Below are positions 35,551-44,967 of a DNA stretch of 64,000 bases, in pieces; positions within the stretch are counted from its first letter, which is position 1, and each line of letters begins with the position of its first letter. Location: NCBI GenBank assembly GCA_026126065.1, contig JAHCJY010000005.1, positions 251,058 through 315,057 of the forward strand, written 5' to 3'. Both the position numbers and the translations under genes were made by a program. The notes beneath the pieces are model-generated. The model was given only the letters and a program-made list of their open reading frames with translations. It had not been told where the DNA came from and searched no databases. Origin of the DNA: Bauldia sp. GTDB lineage: Bacteria; Pseudomonadota; Alphaproteobacteria; Rhizobiales; Kaistiaceae.

Positions 35551-35680
35551 CGTCGTTCCGGACAGCCGAAGGCTGATCCGGAACCTTTTGCTCCTGAAGC
35601 ACGGCGTCGGTATTCGTGCGTCCGATTCCCGTCGGAAGAACAAAGGTTTCCGGGTTCCGCTTCGCGGCCCCGGAACGACG
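35551..35680. repeat. Intergenic hairpin repeat, copy 3 (two hairpins)
   Basis: Hairpin 35555-35584 (GTTCCGGA-CAGCC / GGCTG-TCCGGAAC) is the reverse complement of the last hairpin in copy 1 (4697-4726). Hairpin 35646-35676, preceded by GAACAAAGG and followed by GACGG, repeats copy 2 (11013-11042). The two hairpins face each other and flank about 60 bases of unrelated sequence, between two leftward genes. Confidence 0.75.
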
Positions 35681-35705
35681 GAGAATGGAGAGCTGAAGGA
35701 AGCCC

Positions 35706-36083
35706 CTAGGGCTTCCAGGGCTCGTAGTCGCCGGTCACGCGCGGGCGGCTCTCGGCCGTCAGCACCGACCCCTTTGGCCGGTAGGCGGCCGCGGAGCCCG
35801 TCATGTTGGGGAGGTGTGCCTTCTCCCACGCCCGGGGCCGGTACTCGGCCTCGGACGGGGCGACGTCGCCGGTGTGGTGGAGCCACGCGCTCCAGCCGGG
35901 CGGGACCCGCGAGGCCTCGGCGAGGCCGTTGTAGATGACCCAGCGGCGATCGTTCCGGTCGACATAGTAGCGGTTGCCGAGTTCGTCCGTCCCGACCTTG
36001 CGGCCGCGACGGAACGTGTACCACCAGGTGCCGATGGTCTGGCCGTTCCACCACGTGAAGATCATCAAAAAGAGCTTCTTCAT
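35706..36083 (-). CDS. NDUFA12-family NADH:ubiquinone oxidoreductase accessory subunit
   Basis: A 125-residue protein of the NDUFA12/B17.2 family, a supernumerary subunit of respiratory complex I shared by alphaproteobacteria and mitochondria. The family block is plain: TWWYTFRRGRKVGTDELGNRYYV, with its Trp, Gly and Tyr positions, then RRWVIYNGLAEASRVPPGW and WLHHTGD. The C-terminal half is loose and basic with YRPKGS repeats. It starts at the ATG ending 36083 (MKKLFLMIFTWWNGQ). It follows rne on the same strand, but palindromic repeats separate them, so it may have its own promoter. Confidence 0.9.
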   Translation of the reverse strand: MKKLFLMIFTWWNGQTIGTWWYTFRRGRKVGTDELGNRYYVDRNDRRWVIYNGLAEASRVPPGWSAWLHHTGDVAPSEAEYRPRAWEKAHLPNMTGSAAAYRPKGSVLTAESRPRVTGDYEPWKP

Positions 36084-36106
36084 GCGCGTTCTCCCGGCGG
36101 CACCTT

Positions 36107-36211
36107 AGAGCATGATCCGAAAAAGTGGATGCCGGTTTTTTCGAGAAGGATCGTGCCCCACTAACGGACTGGCGCCTGGAGCGTGATTGGACTTGATCGG
36201 ATCACGCTCCA
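36107..36211. repeat. Two Rhizobiales-type palindromic units
   Basis: The first (36107-36156) reads AGAGCATGATCCGAAAAAG and on through CCGGTTTTTTCGAGAAGGATC, a familiar intergenic palindrome of Hyphomicrobiales. The second (36177-36211) has arms TGGAGCGTGAT and ATCACGCTCCA. They occupy nearly the whole gap between rne and the NDUFA12 gene, downstream of rne, where they may fold in the mRNA 3' region. Confidence 0.65.
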
Positions 36212-36231
36212 GAAGCGGGGCGGAGACACCG

Positions 36232-38847
36232 CTAGAAGAAACTCCGCCGCTGCCACCATCCGCCGCGCTTGGGCTGCGACGGCTCCGGCTCCGGCGGCGG
36301 CGTGGTGTCCGTCGCCGGCTCGGCGGGAAGGACCTCGTCGCGGCGCGACGCCGAGGCGGCTTCTTCCACGCGGACCTCGTCGTGCCTCACCGGGGGTTGT
36401 TCATCGGTCATCTCCGGCGAGGAGACCTCGACCGGAACCTCGCCGCCAAGTTCGGCGGCAATCGCGTAGGACTGGCTCACCGCGTCCTGGTGCCCCGTTC
36501 CCTCGGCCTCGTCGACAACGGTCGCGGTCTCGGTCTCTCCGGAAGCGGTCTCGTCCGATGCGCTCATTTCGCCGTCCGGGCGCCGCGAACGGCGGCCGCC
36601 GCGGCGACCGCGGCGCCGGCGGCGGGGCTGGCCGTCGGCGCCCACGCCGGAACCGTCGCCCTCGCCATCGGCCGTGCCCTCGCCTTCGTCGTCGCCACCG
36701 GCGGGGCCGGCGTTGTCGGCGATGCCTTCGGCAACGAGTTCGACGTCGCGATGGCTTTCGTCACCGCCGTCTTCGGTAGGCTCGGCGGGCTCACCTGCCT
36801 GCTGCTCGCGGCCTTCGCCACCGCCACGCCGGCGCCGGCGCCGGCGCTTGCGACGGCGCTCGCCGTCATCGGCGGCACGGCCTTCCTGCCGCGGACGATC
36901 CTCGCCGCCTTCCTCGCGCTCTTCGGCGTCCTCGTCGTTCTCTTCCTCGATCTCGAGGATCTCGGGCTCGGCTTCGATGGTCTCCTCGCCCGGCTGCACC
37001 GATGTCGGCTGGATCGACGTGGGCAGAGGCGGACGCACCGTCACGAGATCGCCGCGCTCGAGCACGAAATGGGCGGCCGTGTTGACCGTCTCGTCGGCCG
37101 TGATGGTGATCGTCAGGCCAAACTGCGCCTCGAGCGCCGACAGGTGCGAGCGCTTCTGGTTGAGAATGTAGAGCGCGACGTTGGTGCGGGTGCGGATGAT
37201 GAGGTTGTGCGACGCCGACTTGAGGAGGTGATCCTCGATCGAGCGCAGCACGTGCAGCGACACCGACGCCGGCGAGCGGACGTGTCCGGTGCCCATGCAG
37301 TGCGGGCAGACCTCGGTCGTGCTCTCCAGGACGCCGGTGCGGATGCGCTGGCGCGACATCTCGAGGAGGCCGAAATGCGAGATCCGGCCGACCTGGATGC
37401 GCGCCCGGTCGTCCTTCAGGGCTTCCTTGATGCGGCGCTCGACGGAACGGTTGTTCCGGCGTTCCTCCATGTCGATGTAGTCGATGACGATAAGGCCGGC
37501 GAGATCGCGGAGGCGGAGCTGCCGCGCCACTTCGTCGGAAGCCTCGAGGTTCGTCTGGTGCGCGGTGTCCTCGATGTTGTGCTCGCGCGTCGAGCGGCCC
37601 GAGTTCACGTCGATCGAGACGAGCGCCTCGGTCTGGTTGATGACGATGTAGCCGCCCGACGGCAGCGGAACATGCGGCGAGAACATCGCGTCGAGCTGCG
37701 GCTCGATGCCGTGGCGCGCGAAGAGGGGCTGCGATTCCTTGTAGGGCTGGACGCTCTTGGCGTGGCTCGGCATGAGCATCCGCATGAAGTCCTTGGCCTC
37801 GCGGTAGCCCTCGTCGCCCGCGACGAGCACTTCCTCGATGTCCTTGCCGTAAAGGTCGCGGATCGACCGCTTGATGAGGCTGCCTTCCTCATAGACGAGG
37901 GCGGGGGCCGTCGAGCGGAGGGTGAGTTCGCGGACGCTCTCCCACAGCCGGAGGAGATACTCGAAGTCGCGCTTCACCTCGGCCTTGGTCCGGCTGGCGC
38001 CGGCGGTGCGGAGGATGACGCCCATGCCTTCCGGCACTTCGAGGTCCTGGGTGATGCTCTTCAGGCGCTTCCGGTCGGCCGGGCTGGTGATCTTCCGGGA
38101 GATGCCGCCGCCGCGCGAGGTGTTCGGCATCAGCACCGAATAGCGGCCGGCGAGCGACAGGTAGGTGGTCAGGGCCGCGCCCTTGGTGCCGCGCTCTTCC
38201 TTGACGACCTGGACGAGGATCACCTGGCGGCGCCGGATGACCTCCTGGATCTTGTACTGCCGGGCGCGCGTCTTCCGCCGCTCCGGCACTTCCTCCATCG
38301 CGTCCTCGGCGCCGACCGATTCGACGACGTCCTCGGGATGCTCCTCGTCCGATTCGGGGCGCTCGTCGTGCGGTGCGGTCGGGGCGGGGGGCGGTGCGAG
38401 ATCGTCGTGGTCGCCATCGGCCGACGGAGGGGCCTCCTCGTGACCGTCCTCGTCCTCGGCCGCGACCTCGCCGGCGACGGCGTCGCTTGCGGCATCGACC
38501 GCCCGCGTCCGCGCCGCTTCGGCCTCGGCGGCACGCGCTTCGGCCTCCTCGGCAGCAGCCTCACGCTCTTCGGCCTCGATCAGCGCCTGCCGGTCGGCTA
38601 CCGGGATCTGGTAGTAGTCCGGGTGGATTTCCGAGAAGGCGAGGAAGCCGTGGCGGTTGCCGCCATACTCGACGAACGCCGCCTGGAGCGACGGCTCGAC
38701 CCTTGTGACCTTGGCGAGATAGATGTTGCCGCGGAGCTGCTTGCGCTGCGCGGACTCGAAATCAAACTCTTCGACGCGATTGCCGCGCACCACCACGACC
38801 CGGGTCTCTTCCGGGTGGGCGGCATCGATCAGCATCTTGTTGGGCAT
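36232..38847 (-). CDS. rne: Ribonuclease E
   Basis: RNase E is the main mRNA-decay and rRNA-processing endonuclease and the degradosome scaffold. In the 871-residue protein the S1 domain (LRGNIYLAKVTRVEPSLQAAF) is interrupted by a long acidic Ala/Glu/Asp insert (about residues 85-195), as in other alphaproteobacteria. The catalytic aspartates lie in SIDVNSGRST and LIVIDYIDM, and the Zn-link in CPHCMGTGH. The C-terminal region is disordered, acidic, with two Arg-rich RNA-binding arms (RKRRRRRRR and RRRRRGRRGGRRSRR), and ends in KRGGWWQRRSFF. A C-terminal GWW motif is the polynucleotide phosphorylase docking site described for Caulobacter RNase E. A leader of several hundred bases precedes it. 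Confidence 0.96.
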   Translation of the reverse strand: MPNKMLIDAAHPEETRVVVVRGNRVEEFDFESAQRKQLRGNIYLAKVTRVEPSLQAAFVEYGGNRHGFLAFSEIHPDYYQIPVADRQALIEAEEREAAAEEAEARAAEAEAARTRAVDAASDAVAGEVAAEDEDGHEEAPPSADGDHDDLAPPPAPTAPHDERPESDEEHPEDVVESVGAEDAMEEVPERRKTRARQYKIQEVIRRRQVILVQVVKEERGTKGAALTTYLSLAGRYSVLMPNTSRGGGISRKITSPADRKRLKSITQDLEVPEGMGVILRTAGASRTKAEVKRDFEYLLRLWESVRELTLRSTAPALVYEEGSLIKRSIRDLYGKDIEEVLVAGDEGYREAKDFMRMLMPSHAKSVQPYKESQPLFARHGIEPQLDAMFSPHVPLPSGGYIVINQTEALVSIDVNSGRSTREHNIEDTAHQTNLEASDEVARQLRLRDLAGLIVIDYIDMEERRNNRSVERRIKEALKDDRARIQVGRISHFGLLEMSRQRIRTGVLESTTEVCPHCMGTGHVRSPASVSLHVLRSIEDHLLKSASHNLIIRTRTNVALYILNQKRSHLSALEAQFGLTITITADETVNTAAHFVLERGDLVTVRPPLPTSIQPTSVQPGEETIEAEPEILEIEEENDEDAEEREEGGEDRPRQEGRAADDGERRRKRRRRRRRGGGEGREQQAGEPAEPTEDGGDESHRDVELVAEGIADNAGPAGGDDEGEGTADGEGDGSGVGADGQPRRRRRGRRGGRRSRRPDGEMSASDETASGETETATVVDEAEGTGHQDAVSQSYAIAAELGGEVPVEVSSPEMTDEQPPVRHDEVRVEEAASASRRDEVLPAEPATDTTPPPEPEPSQPKRGGWWQRRSFF

Positions 38848-39431
38848 TGACGAACCTCGTGCGGCCAGCGCCGACCGGCTGCGGCGGCAGGACGAATCCT
38901 GTCCGCGCGACCTTCAAAGCGCTGTGGCCTGATGATGGGAAAAGGGAAGGAACGGGAGACCGCCGAAAAAGCGGACGCCGGTGCGGCGTCGCGGGCGACT
39001 TCGATCGTTCCGGTAGTGACACTCGCGTGACCGCGAAAAAGCGCATGTCTTACGCCACGATGGACCCGCGAACGGATCCTGAGCCAAGGGGACGCCGGCC
39101 GGCTGTCATCGACATCCGGCCTGCTTCGATGCCGTCCGAAGGCGGATCGAGCGAGCGTTCCAGAGCGTTACGGTGAGTTTCCCGCGCTGACCGCTTGGTC
39201 AGCGCAGCGCGTCCTGACAATGTCGGAGCGACCGTTCCGGCTGAAGCGGAATCTCGCCGCCTCCGTATAGGTGCTGTGTTGCCCGGTTGCAAGGAGGAGC
39301 GCGTCGTTGCACGCGGGGAACACACCGGACATTTCGCGCCCCGGCACGACAAGGTTTGATTAACCAACCGGTCCCCATGTTCTAGACTCGTCTCGTACAA
39401 GGCCAATTCTGGCGCTGGATCGGGGGGTGGA
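38848..39431. other. Divergent rne-amidase region with a structured rne leader
   Basis: The 584 bases hold no coding frame I trust. Read leftward, as rne leader RNA, they contain three clear hairpins: CAGGA-TTCG-TCCTG (38888-38901, a UUCG tetraloop), GACGCC / GGCGTC (38974-38990) and a nine-bp GCGCTGACC / GGTCAGCGC with a four-base loop (39184-39205). RNase E in enteric bacteria controls its own mRNA through a structured leader of similar length; the same is inferred here. No promoter could be fixed for either gene. Confidence 0.5.
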
Positions 39432-40664
39432 TTGGCACGAGGACCGGGATCTCTAGCGCGCCGCCTCTGCGCGCTGCTCATCCCGGTGGCCCTCGCGGCC
39501 GCCGCGCCGTCGAACGCGGTGGCGCAGGCGGCCGCGGACCTGAATCTCGTGACCGACACACGGGTCATCGGCGACGAGAACCGCACCCGCTTCATTGCCG
39601 ACCTGACGAGCGACGTGGGCATTCGGGTGTTCTCGCTCGCCGATCCCTACCGGATCGTGATCGACCTGCCCGAGGTCCATTTCCAGCTGCCGGCCGGGAC
39701 GGGCGCGGAGGGCAGGGGCCTCGTCTCCGCCTACCGGTTCGGCCTCATCTCGCGCGGCCAGTCGCGCATCGTGCTCGACGCGACCGGTCCGGTGCGCGTG
39801 GACGACTACTTCGTCATTCCGGCGGTGCCGGGGGCGGGCGAGCCGGCCCGTCTCGTCGTCGACCTGGTGCGCGCCACGCCTGAGGAGTTCGCGACGGCGG
39901 CTCTCGCCTATCAGGAATCCCGTGCGCCGACCGCGCCGATTGTCGTGCCCGAGGCCAATGACGGGCGGACCGTCGTGGTGATCGATCCCGGGCACGGCGG
40001 CATCGATACGGGCGCCGTCGGCCTGTCGAACACCGTCGAGAAGCAGGTCGTCCTTGCCTTCTCGCTCGAACTGGCGGCGCAACTGCGGGCGACCGGCCGC
40101 TACGACGTCCTCCTCACCCGGACCGACGACACGTTCCTGTCGCTCGACCAGCGGGTGGGCTTCGCCCGCGCGCACCACGCGGACATCTTCCTCTCCATCC
40201 ACGCCGATTCATTTCCGTCGTCGTCCACCGTGCGCGGGGCCGCCATCTACACCGTGTCCGAACGCGCCTCGAACCAGATCGCCGCCCAGCTCGCGGCCGG
40301 CGAGAACCGGGCCGACATCCTCGCCGGCGTCAACATCGCGGCCAATGACGACCTCGTCGCCGACATCCTCGTGGACCTTGCCCGGCGCGAGACCAATCGC
40401 TTCTCCGTGGCGCTGGCGCGTGACCTCGTCGCGCAGATCGAGGCGGCGACCGTGATGTCCCGCAGCCCGCTCCAGGAGGCGGGTTTCGTCGTCCTCAAGG
40501 CGCCCGACGTGCCCTCGGTTCTCGTCGAGCTCGGCTTCGTGACCAATCCCGACGACGCCCGCAATCTCGGGTCCGAATCATGGCGCCGGGCCACGGCCGC
40601 CGCGATGGTCGGCGCCATAGACGACTTCTTCGCCACGCGCGTCGCCGGGGCCCTGCGGCCCTGA
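39432..40664 (+). CDS. N-acetylmuramoyl-L-alanine amidase (AmiC-type, AMIN plus amidase_3)
   Basis: A periplasmic cell-wall amidase that cleaves the MurNAc-peptide bond during cell separation. The 410-residue protein has a signal peptide (ARRLCALLIPVALAAAAPSN), an AMIN targeting domain (about 40-150, with RFIADLTSDVGIRVFSLADP) and a zinc amidase domain with VVIDPGHGGIDTGAVG, an LSIHADS block and a VLVELGFVTNPDDA end holding the catalytic Glu. The start is TTG 39432 after GGGGGGTGG. It heads a rightward group with PBP1A and prfB, the conserved order in this bacterial group. Confidence 0.93.
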   Translation: MARGPGSLARRLCALLIPVALAAAAPSNAVAQAAADLNLVTDTRVIGDENRTRFIADLTSDVGIRVFSLADPYRIVIDLPEVHFQLPAGTGAEGRGLVSAYRFGLISRGQSRIVLDATGPVRVDDYFVIPAVPGAGEPARLVVDLVRATPEEFATAALAYQESRAPTAPIVVPEANDGRTVVVIDPGHGGIDTGAVGLSNTVEKQVVLAFSLELAAQLRATGRYDVLLTRTDDTFLSLDQRVGFARAHHADIFLSIHADSFPSSSTVRGAAIYTVSERASNQIAAQLAAGENRADILAGVNIAANDDLVADILVDLARRETNRFSVALARDLVAQIEAATVMSRSPLQEAGFVVLKAPDVPSVLVELGFVTNPDDARNLGSESWRRATAAAMVGAIDDFFATRVAGALRP

Positions 40665-40914
40665 AGCTGTTGCAGCGGGGCAACGTTCGGCGCTAAGGCG
40701 ACGCGGAAAGGCCTCCGCCGCAGTTTGTTCACACTTCCGCCGGATCGCTGGCGCGTACACCGCGTTAAGGGTGGACAGCGTCCGCGAGCGGTCGTGCAGT
40801 CCCGGTGTCGGGAAGGTGAACGGCCTCTGCCGCGGTTCGGCCCCAAAGTCGGGGCCGCCTGCAAGCGCTCCGGCCGTTTGCCGGGTCGGCCGCCAGGGCT
40901 GGAACAGGGTCGAA

Positions 40915-43419
40915 ATGTTTCTACGTCTGGTCGGCTACATCTTTGGGATCGGCACCGTGCTCTTTCTGGCTTTGGCTGGCGCGCTGGCCTGGTACATTTC
41001 CGACATCTCGGCGGACGTGCCGAGCTATGAGGTTTTGAACAGCTACGCCCCGCCGATCATGACGCGCGTCCATGCCGCCGATGGGCAGCTCGTCGCGGAG
41101 TACGCCCGCGAGCGGCGCATGTACCTGCCCATCCAGGCGATCCCGGAGCGCCTCAAGGCGGCGTTCCTGTCGGCCGAGGACAAGAACTTCTATTCGCATT
41201 CGGGCCTCGACTATATCGGCCTCATCCGCGCCGGCATCGCCAATGTCGAGAGCTTCATCGCCGGCGGCGGCGTCGCGGGCGGCGGCTCGACCATCACGCA
41301 GCAGGTCGCCAAGAACTTCCTGCTGACGCCGGACCAGACCGTCGAGCGCAAGATTCAGGAGGCGATCCTCGCCCTTCGCATCGAGACGGCCTTCACCAAG
41401 GACCAGATCCTCGAGCTCTACATGAACGACAGCAACCTCGGCATGGGCGCCTATGGCGTCGCCGCGGGGGCGCTCATCTACTTCAACAAGTCGGTCCAGG
41501 AACTCACGATCGCCGAGTGCGCCTACCTTGCCGCGCTCCTCAAGGGCCCGTCGAACTACCATCCGTTCCGCTTCACCGATCGCGCCATCGAGCGCCGGAA
41601 CTGGGTCATCGACCGCATGGTCGAGAATGGCTACGTGACCCCGGACGAAGGTGAGGCGGCCAAGGCCGAGCCGCTGGGCGTCCAGCCGCGCGTCGAACGC
41701 CCGATGGTGTTCAACGCCGTCGATTTCGACGGGGCGTTCGGGCCGGTGTTCGAGGAAGCCTATGGCGACACGATCGCCGCGCTGGGCGGCATTCCCGTCC
41801 GCGCAGCAGACTATTTCGCCGAGGAGGTTCGCCGGGAACTCCTCGCCCGCTATGGCGAGGACCAGCTCTATGGCGGCGGTCTTTCGGTCCGCACGTCGCT
41901 TGATCCGAACCTCCAGATCATGGCGCGCAAGGCCCTCATGGACGGCCTTGTCGCCTACGACGAGGGCGCCGGCTGGCGCGGCCCGCTGCAGAACATCGAC
42001 GTCACCGGCGACTGGGGGCCCGTGCTCGGTGAGGTGCCGATGCTGTCTGACGTGTTCGAGTGGCAGCTCGCCGTGGTGCTCGACGTCGACGGGAACGGCG
42101 CGACGATCGGCCTCCAGCCCGCCCGCGACCCCGCAGGGGGCTTTGTGGCGAACCGCGTGACTGCGCGCATCCCCGATGACGAGATGGATTGGGCCGGCAA
42201 CAACCCTCTTGATGTCGGCGATGTGGTCTACGTCCAGCACGTGACCGGCGACGAATTCCGTCTCCGCCAGCGACCGGAGATCGAGGGTGCCCTCGTTGCG
42301 ATGAACCCGCAGACCGGCCGCGTTCTTGCCATGGTCGGCGGCTTCTCGTTCTCGGCCAGCCAGTTCAACCGCGCCACGCAGGCCCAGCGGCAGCCCGGCT
42401 CATCGTTCAAGCCGTTCGTCTACGCGGCCGCCCTCGACAACGGCTACACGCCGTCGTCCGTCATCATGGACGCGCCGATCGAGATCGAGCAGCAGGGCGG
42501 CCTCGGCATCTGGCGGCCGGAGAACTACGCGCAGCAATTCTACGGCCCCTCGACGCTTCGCATCGGCATCGAGCAGTCGCGCAACGTCATGACCGTTCGC
42601 CTCGCGCAGGACATGGGCATGCCGCTGGTCGCGGAATACGCCGAGCGCTTCGGCGTCTACGACAACCTGGCGCCGCTGCTGGCGATGTCCCTTGGCTCGG
42701 GCGAGACGACCGTGTTGCGCATGGTGGCGGGATACGCGGTGTTCGCCAATGGCGGGCGCTCCGTCACGCCCACCCTGATCGACCGCATCCAGGACCGCTA
42801 CGGCAACACGATCTTCGAGCATGACGAGCGGATCTGCCCGGAATGCGCCCCTTCTGCCTGGACCGGCCAGGAGGAACCGACGATCGTCGACAACCGCGCC
42901 CAGGTGCTCGATCCGATGACCGCCTATCAGATCACCTCGATGATGGAAGGCGTCGTCCAGCGCGGCACGGCCACGAGCGTGCGCCGCGTGGGTCACCCGA
43001 TTGCCGGCAAGACGGGAACGACCAACGACTACTACGATGCCTGGTTCATCGGCTATTCGACCGACCTCGTCGTCGGCGTCTACATGGGCTTCGATACGCC
43101 AAGGAACCTCGGCTTCGGCAACACCGGCGGCGTCCTGTCCGCCCCGGTCTTCACCGAGTTCATGCGGGTCGCGCTCGCCGACGCCCCACCCGTCGAGTTC
43201 CCGGTGCCGGCCGGCATGCAACTCATCCCGATCAACCGCGCCACCGGCCTGATGGCAAGCGCCGGTGCCGACGGCACGATCCTCGAGGCGTTCAAGCCGG
43301 GCACCAGCCCGCCCACGAACTTCTCGATCATCGGCTTCGTCGACGCGGCCGGCCAGCCGCTGGTCGTCGACCCCAACGCAGACCGCGCCGTCGGCCTCGG
43401 CCAGGGCGGTCTTTACTAG
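40915..43419 (+). CDS. mrcA: Penicillin-binding protein 1A (bifunctional glycosyltransferase/transpeptidase)
   Basis: A class A PBP that polymerises and cross-links peptidoglycan. It has one N-terminal membrane anchor (residues about 5-27), a GT51 domain with the AFLSAEDKNFYSHSGLDY block carrying the catalytic Glu, and a transpeptidase domain. The latter has the S-x-x-K motif SSFK (about residue 496), SRN as the S-x-N motif in IEQSRNVMT, and GKTGTTNDYYDAW. An OB-like insertion domain lies between them. ATG 40915 (MFLRLVGYIFGIG) is chosen because it starts at the anchor, preceded by AGGG; a 48-codon extension upstream is not protein-like. Total length 834 residues, normal for the alphaproteobacterial form. 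Confidence 0.95.
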   Translation: MFLRLVGYIFGIGTVLFLALAGALAWYISDISADVPSYEVLNSYAPPIMTRVHAADGQLVAEYARERRMYLPIQAIPERLKAAFLSAEDKNFYSHSGLDYIGLIRAGIANVESFIAGGGVAGGGSTITQQVAKNFLLTPDQTVERKIQEAILALRIETAFTKDQILELYMNDSNLGMGAYGVAAGALIYFNKSVQELTIAECAYLAALLKGPSNYHPFRFTDRAIERRNWVIDRMVENGYVTPDEGEAAKAEPLGVQPRVERPMVFNAVDFDGAFGPVFEEAYGDTIAALGGIPVRAADYFAEEVRRELLARYGEDQLYGGGLSVRTSLDPNLQIMARKALMDGLVAYDEGAGWRGPLQNIDVTGDWGPVLGEVPMLSDVFEWQLAVVLDVDGNGATIGLQPARDPAGGFVANRVTARIPDDEMDWAGNNPLDVGDVVYVQHVTGDEFRLRQRPEIEGALVAMNPQTGRVLAMVGGFSFSASQFNRATQAQRQPGSSFKPFVYAAALDNGYTPSSVIMDAPIEIEQQGGLGIWRPENYAQQFYGPSTLRIGIEQSRNVMTVRLAQDMGMPLVAEYAERFGVYDNLAPLLAMSLGSGETTVLRMVAGYAVFANGGRSVTPTLIDRIQDRYGNTIFEHDERICPECAPSAWTGQEEPTIVDNRAQVLDPMTAYQITSMMEGVVQRGTATSVRRVGHPIAGKTGTTNDYYDAWFIGYSTDLVVGVYMGFDTPRNLGFGNTGGVLSAPVFTEFMRVALADAPPVEFPVPAGMQLIPINRATGLMASAGADGTILEAFKPGTSPPTNFSIIGFVDAAGQPLVVDPNADRAVGLGQGGLY

Positions 43420-43506
43420 CCGTGGTCGCGTTGACAGGGGGGAGCGCGCCTCTATGGTGCGCCTCCCGCGGCGCTGCGCCGCCCATCCTCCCGCCGGAAG
43501 CCGATT

Positions 43507-44638
43507 TTGCGCGCTGAAACCCAGACCGTGGTCGACGAGATCCAGCAGGCGATGGCCCTGCTGAGGAGGCATCTTTGACTGGGATCGGGCGAACTTCCGT
43601 CTCGATGAGCTGAACGCGCTCGCCGAAGAGCCGGATCTCTGGTCCGATCCCGGCAAGGCACAATCGCTCATGCGCGAGCGCCAGCGCCTCGCCGACCAGA
43701 TCGAGGGCGTCCGCCGCCTCGATCGCGAACTTGCCGACAATGTCGAACTGATCGCGATGGGTGAGGCCGAGGGCGACGAATCGATCGTCGTCGAGGCGGA
43801 GAAGGGTCTCAAGACGCTCCTCGCCGATGCGTCGCGGCGCCAGGTCGAATCGCTGCTGTCCGGCGAGGCGGACGCCAACGACACCTATGTCGAGATTCAC
43901 GCCGGCGCCGGCGGCACGGAGAGCCAGGACTGGGCGGCAATGCTGCTTCGGATGTACACGCGCTGGGCCGAACGGCATGGCGCCAAGGTCGAGTTCCTCG
44001 AGGAGCACGCCGGCGAGGAAGCCGGCATCAAGCGGGCGACGATCGTCGTGAAGGGCACGAACGCCTATGGCTTCCTCAAGACGGAGTCCGGCGTCCACCG
44101 CCTCGTCCGCATCTCGCCGTTCGATTCGAACGCCCGCCGCCACACCTCGTTCGCGAGCGTCTGGGTCTATCCCGTCGTTGACGACACGATCGAGATCGAC
44201 ATCAACCCGGCCGACATCCGCACCGACACCTACCGCTCGTCAGGCTCCGGCGGCCAGCACGTCAACACGACCGATTCCGCCATCCGCCTGACGCACATCC
44301 CCACCGGTATCGCCGTCGCCTGCCAGAGCGAGCGCTCGCAGCACAAGAACCGCGAGACCGCCTGGAAGATGCTGAAGGCGCGCCTCTACGAACTCGAGCT
44401 CGAGAAGCGCGAGGCGGAGCTGAACGCGAAGAACGCGACGAAGTCAGAGATCGGCTGGGGCCACCAGATCCGCTCCTACGTTCTCCAGCCGTACCAGCTG
44501 GTGAAGGACCTCCGCACCGGCTTCGAGAGCACAAGCCCGTCGGACGTCCTCAATGGCGATCTCGACGGCTTCATGGAAGCGTCGCTGGCGCATCGCCTCG
44601 ACGGCGCAGCAACCGCGCCGGTCGCCGATCTGGATTAA
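43507..44638 (+). CDS. prfB: Peptide chain release factor 2 with programmed +1 frameshift
   Basis: RF2 ends translation at UGA and UAA. It is encoded in two overlapping frames: TTG 43507 opens 23 codons ending ALLRRHL at CTT TGA (43573-43578), and the main frame continues from GAC 43577, reading [15 protein letters not shown], to 44638. The joined product is 376 residues. The recognition loop SPF ([12 protein letters not shown]) and the catalytic GGQ ([16 protein letters not shown]) are intact. The shift site has the full classical set: AGGAGG, three bases, then CTT TGA C. Low RF2 lets the ribosome pause at UGA and slip, so the gene controls itself. GGAAG precedes the TTG start. Confidence 0.96.
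43564..43579 (+). promoter_or_regulatory. prfB recoding site (internal Shine-Dalgarno plus CTTTGAC)
   Basis: AGGAGG at 43564-43569 is followed by CAT and then CTTTGAC (43573-43579). This is the same spacing and slip sequence as the E. coli prfB recoding site: the internal Shine-Dalgarno pulls the ribosome forward while peptidyl-tRNA-Leu slips from CUU to UUU. The base skipped is T43576. Confidence 0.95.
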
Positions 44639-44967
44639 GGCGCCAACCAGCATCGTACAAGTCGCCCCAATATGACCGCGCTCGCCGGCTGAACGGCGCC
44701 TTGCCGGCGCAGGATCGCAGGCGGTTCAGGGGCCCCCAAGTCGCTCCGGCTGGATCGAAGCCGGAGGCGAGAGGATTTCGGACGGGAATCCCGAGCGCCT
44801 GTAAACGGCGCTCGTTGGCCGTCAGGCCGTGGGCCTTTGCCGTGGCGGCAATGAGAATGTAGGCAAGGCCGTGGCTGCGCCCCCGCCTCCACGGTCTTCC
44901 TCGACGATGCCAGCGGCGAGGGGGGACGGCTGCATCGAACGCAACAGGATAGTGTCCTGCTCGGTCC
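44639..44967. other. Intergenic region between prfB and the M23 peptidase gene
   Basis: The 329 bases between these convergent genes contain no intact gene. A probable PIN-domain fragment lies within it at 44763-44873. The remainder is C/G-rich without clear structure. Confidence 0.5.
44763..44873 (-). pseudogene. Probable decayed PIN-domain (VapC-like toxin) C-terminal fragment
   Basis: A leftward frame reads HGLAYILIAATAKAHGLTAN, then ERRLQALGIPVRNPLAS. This follows the end of VapC/FitB-type PIN ribonucleases, where a segment like D-x-L-I-A-A-T-A-x-x-H-G-L-T is followed by T-x-N, an F/L-x-x-L-G-x-x-V and an N-P-W/L end. The Asp before LIAATA is replaced by Tyr, the T-x-N block is damaged, and nothing upstream encodes the rest of the domain. 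No antitoxin gene is seen. A remnant of a toxin-antitoxin locus is the best reading, but the match is short. Confidence 0.4.
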
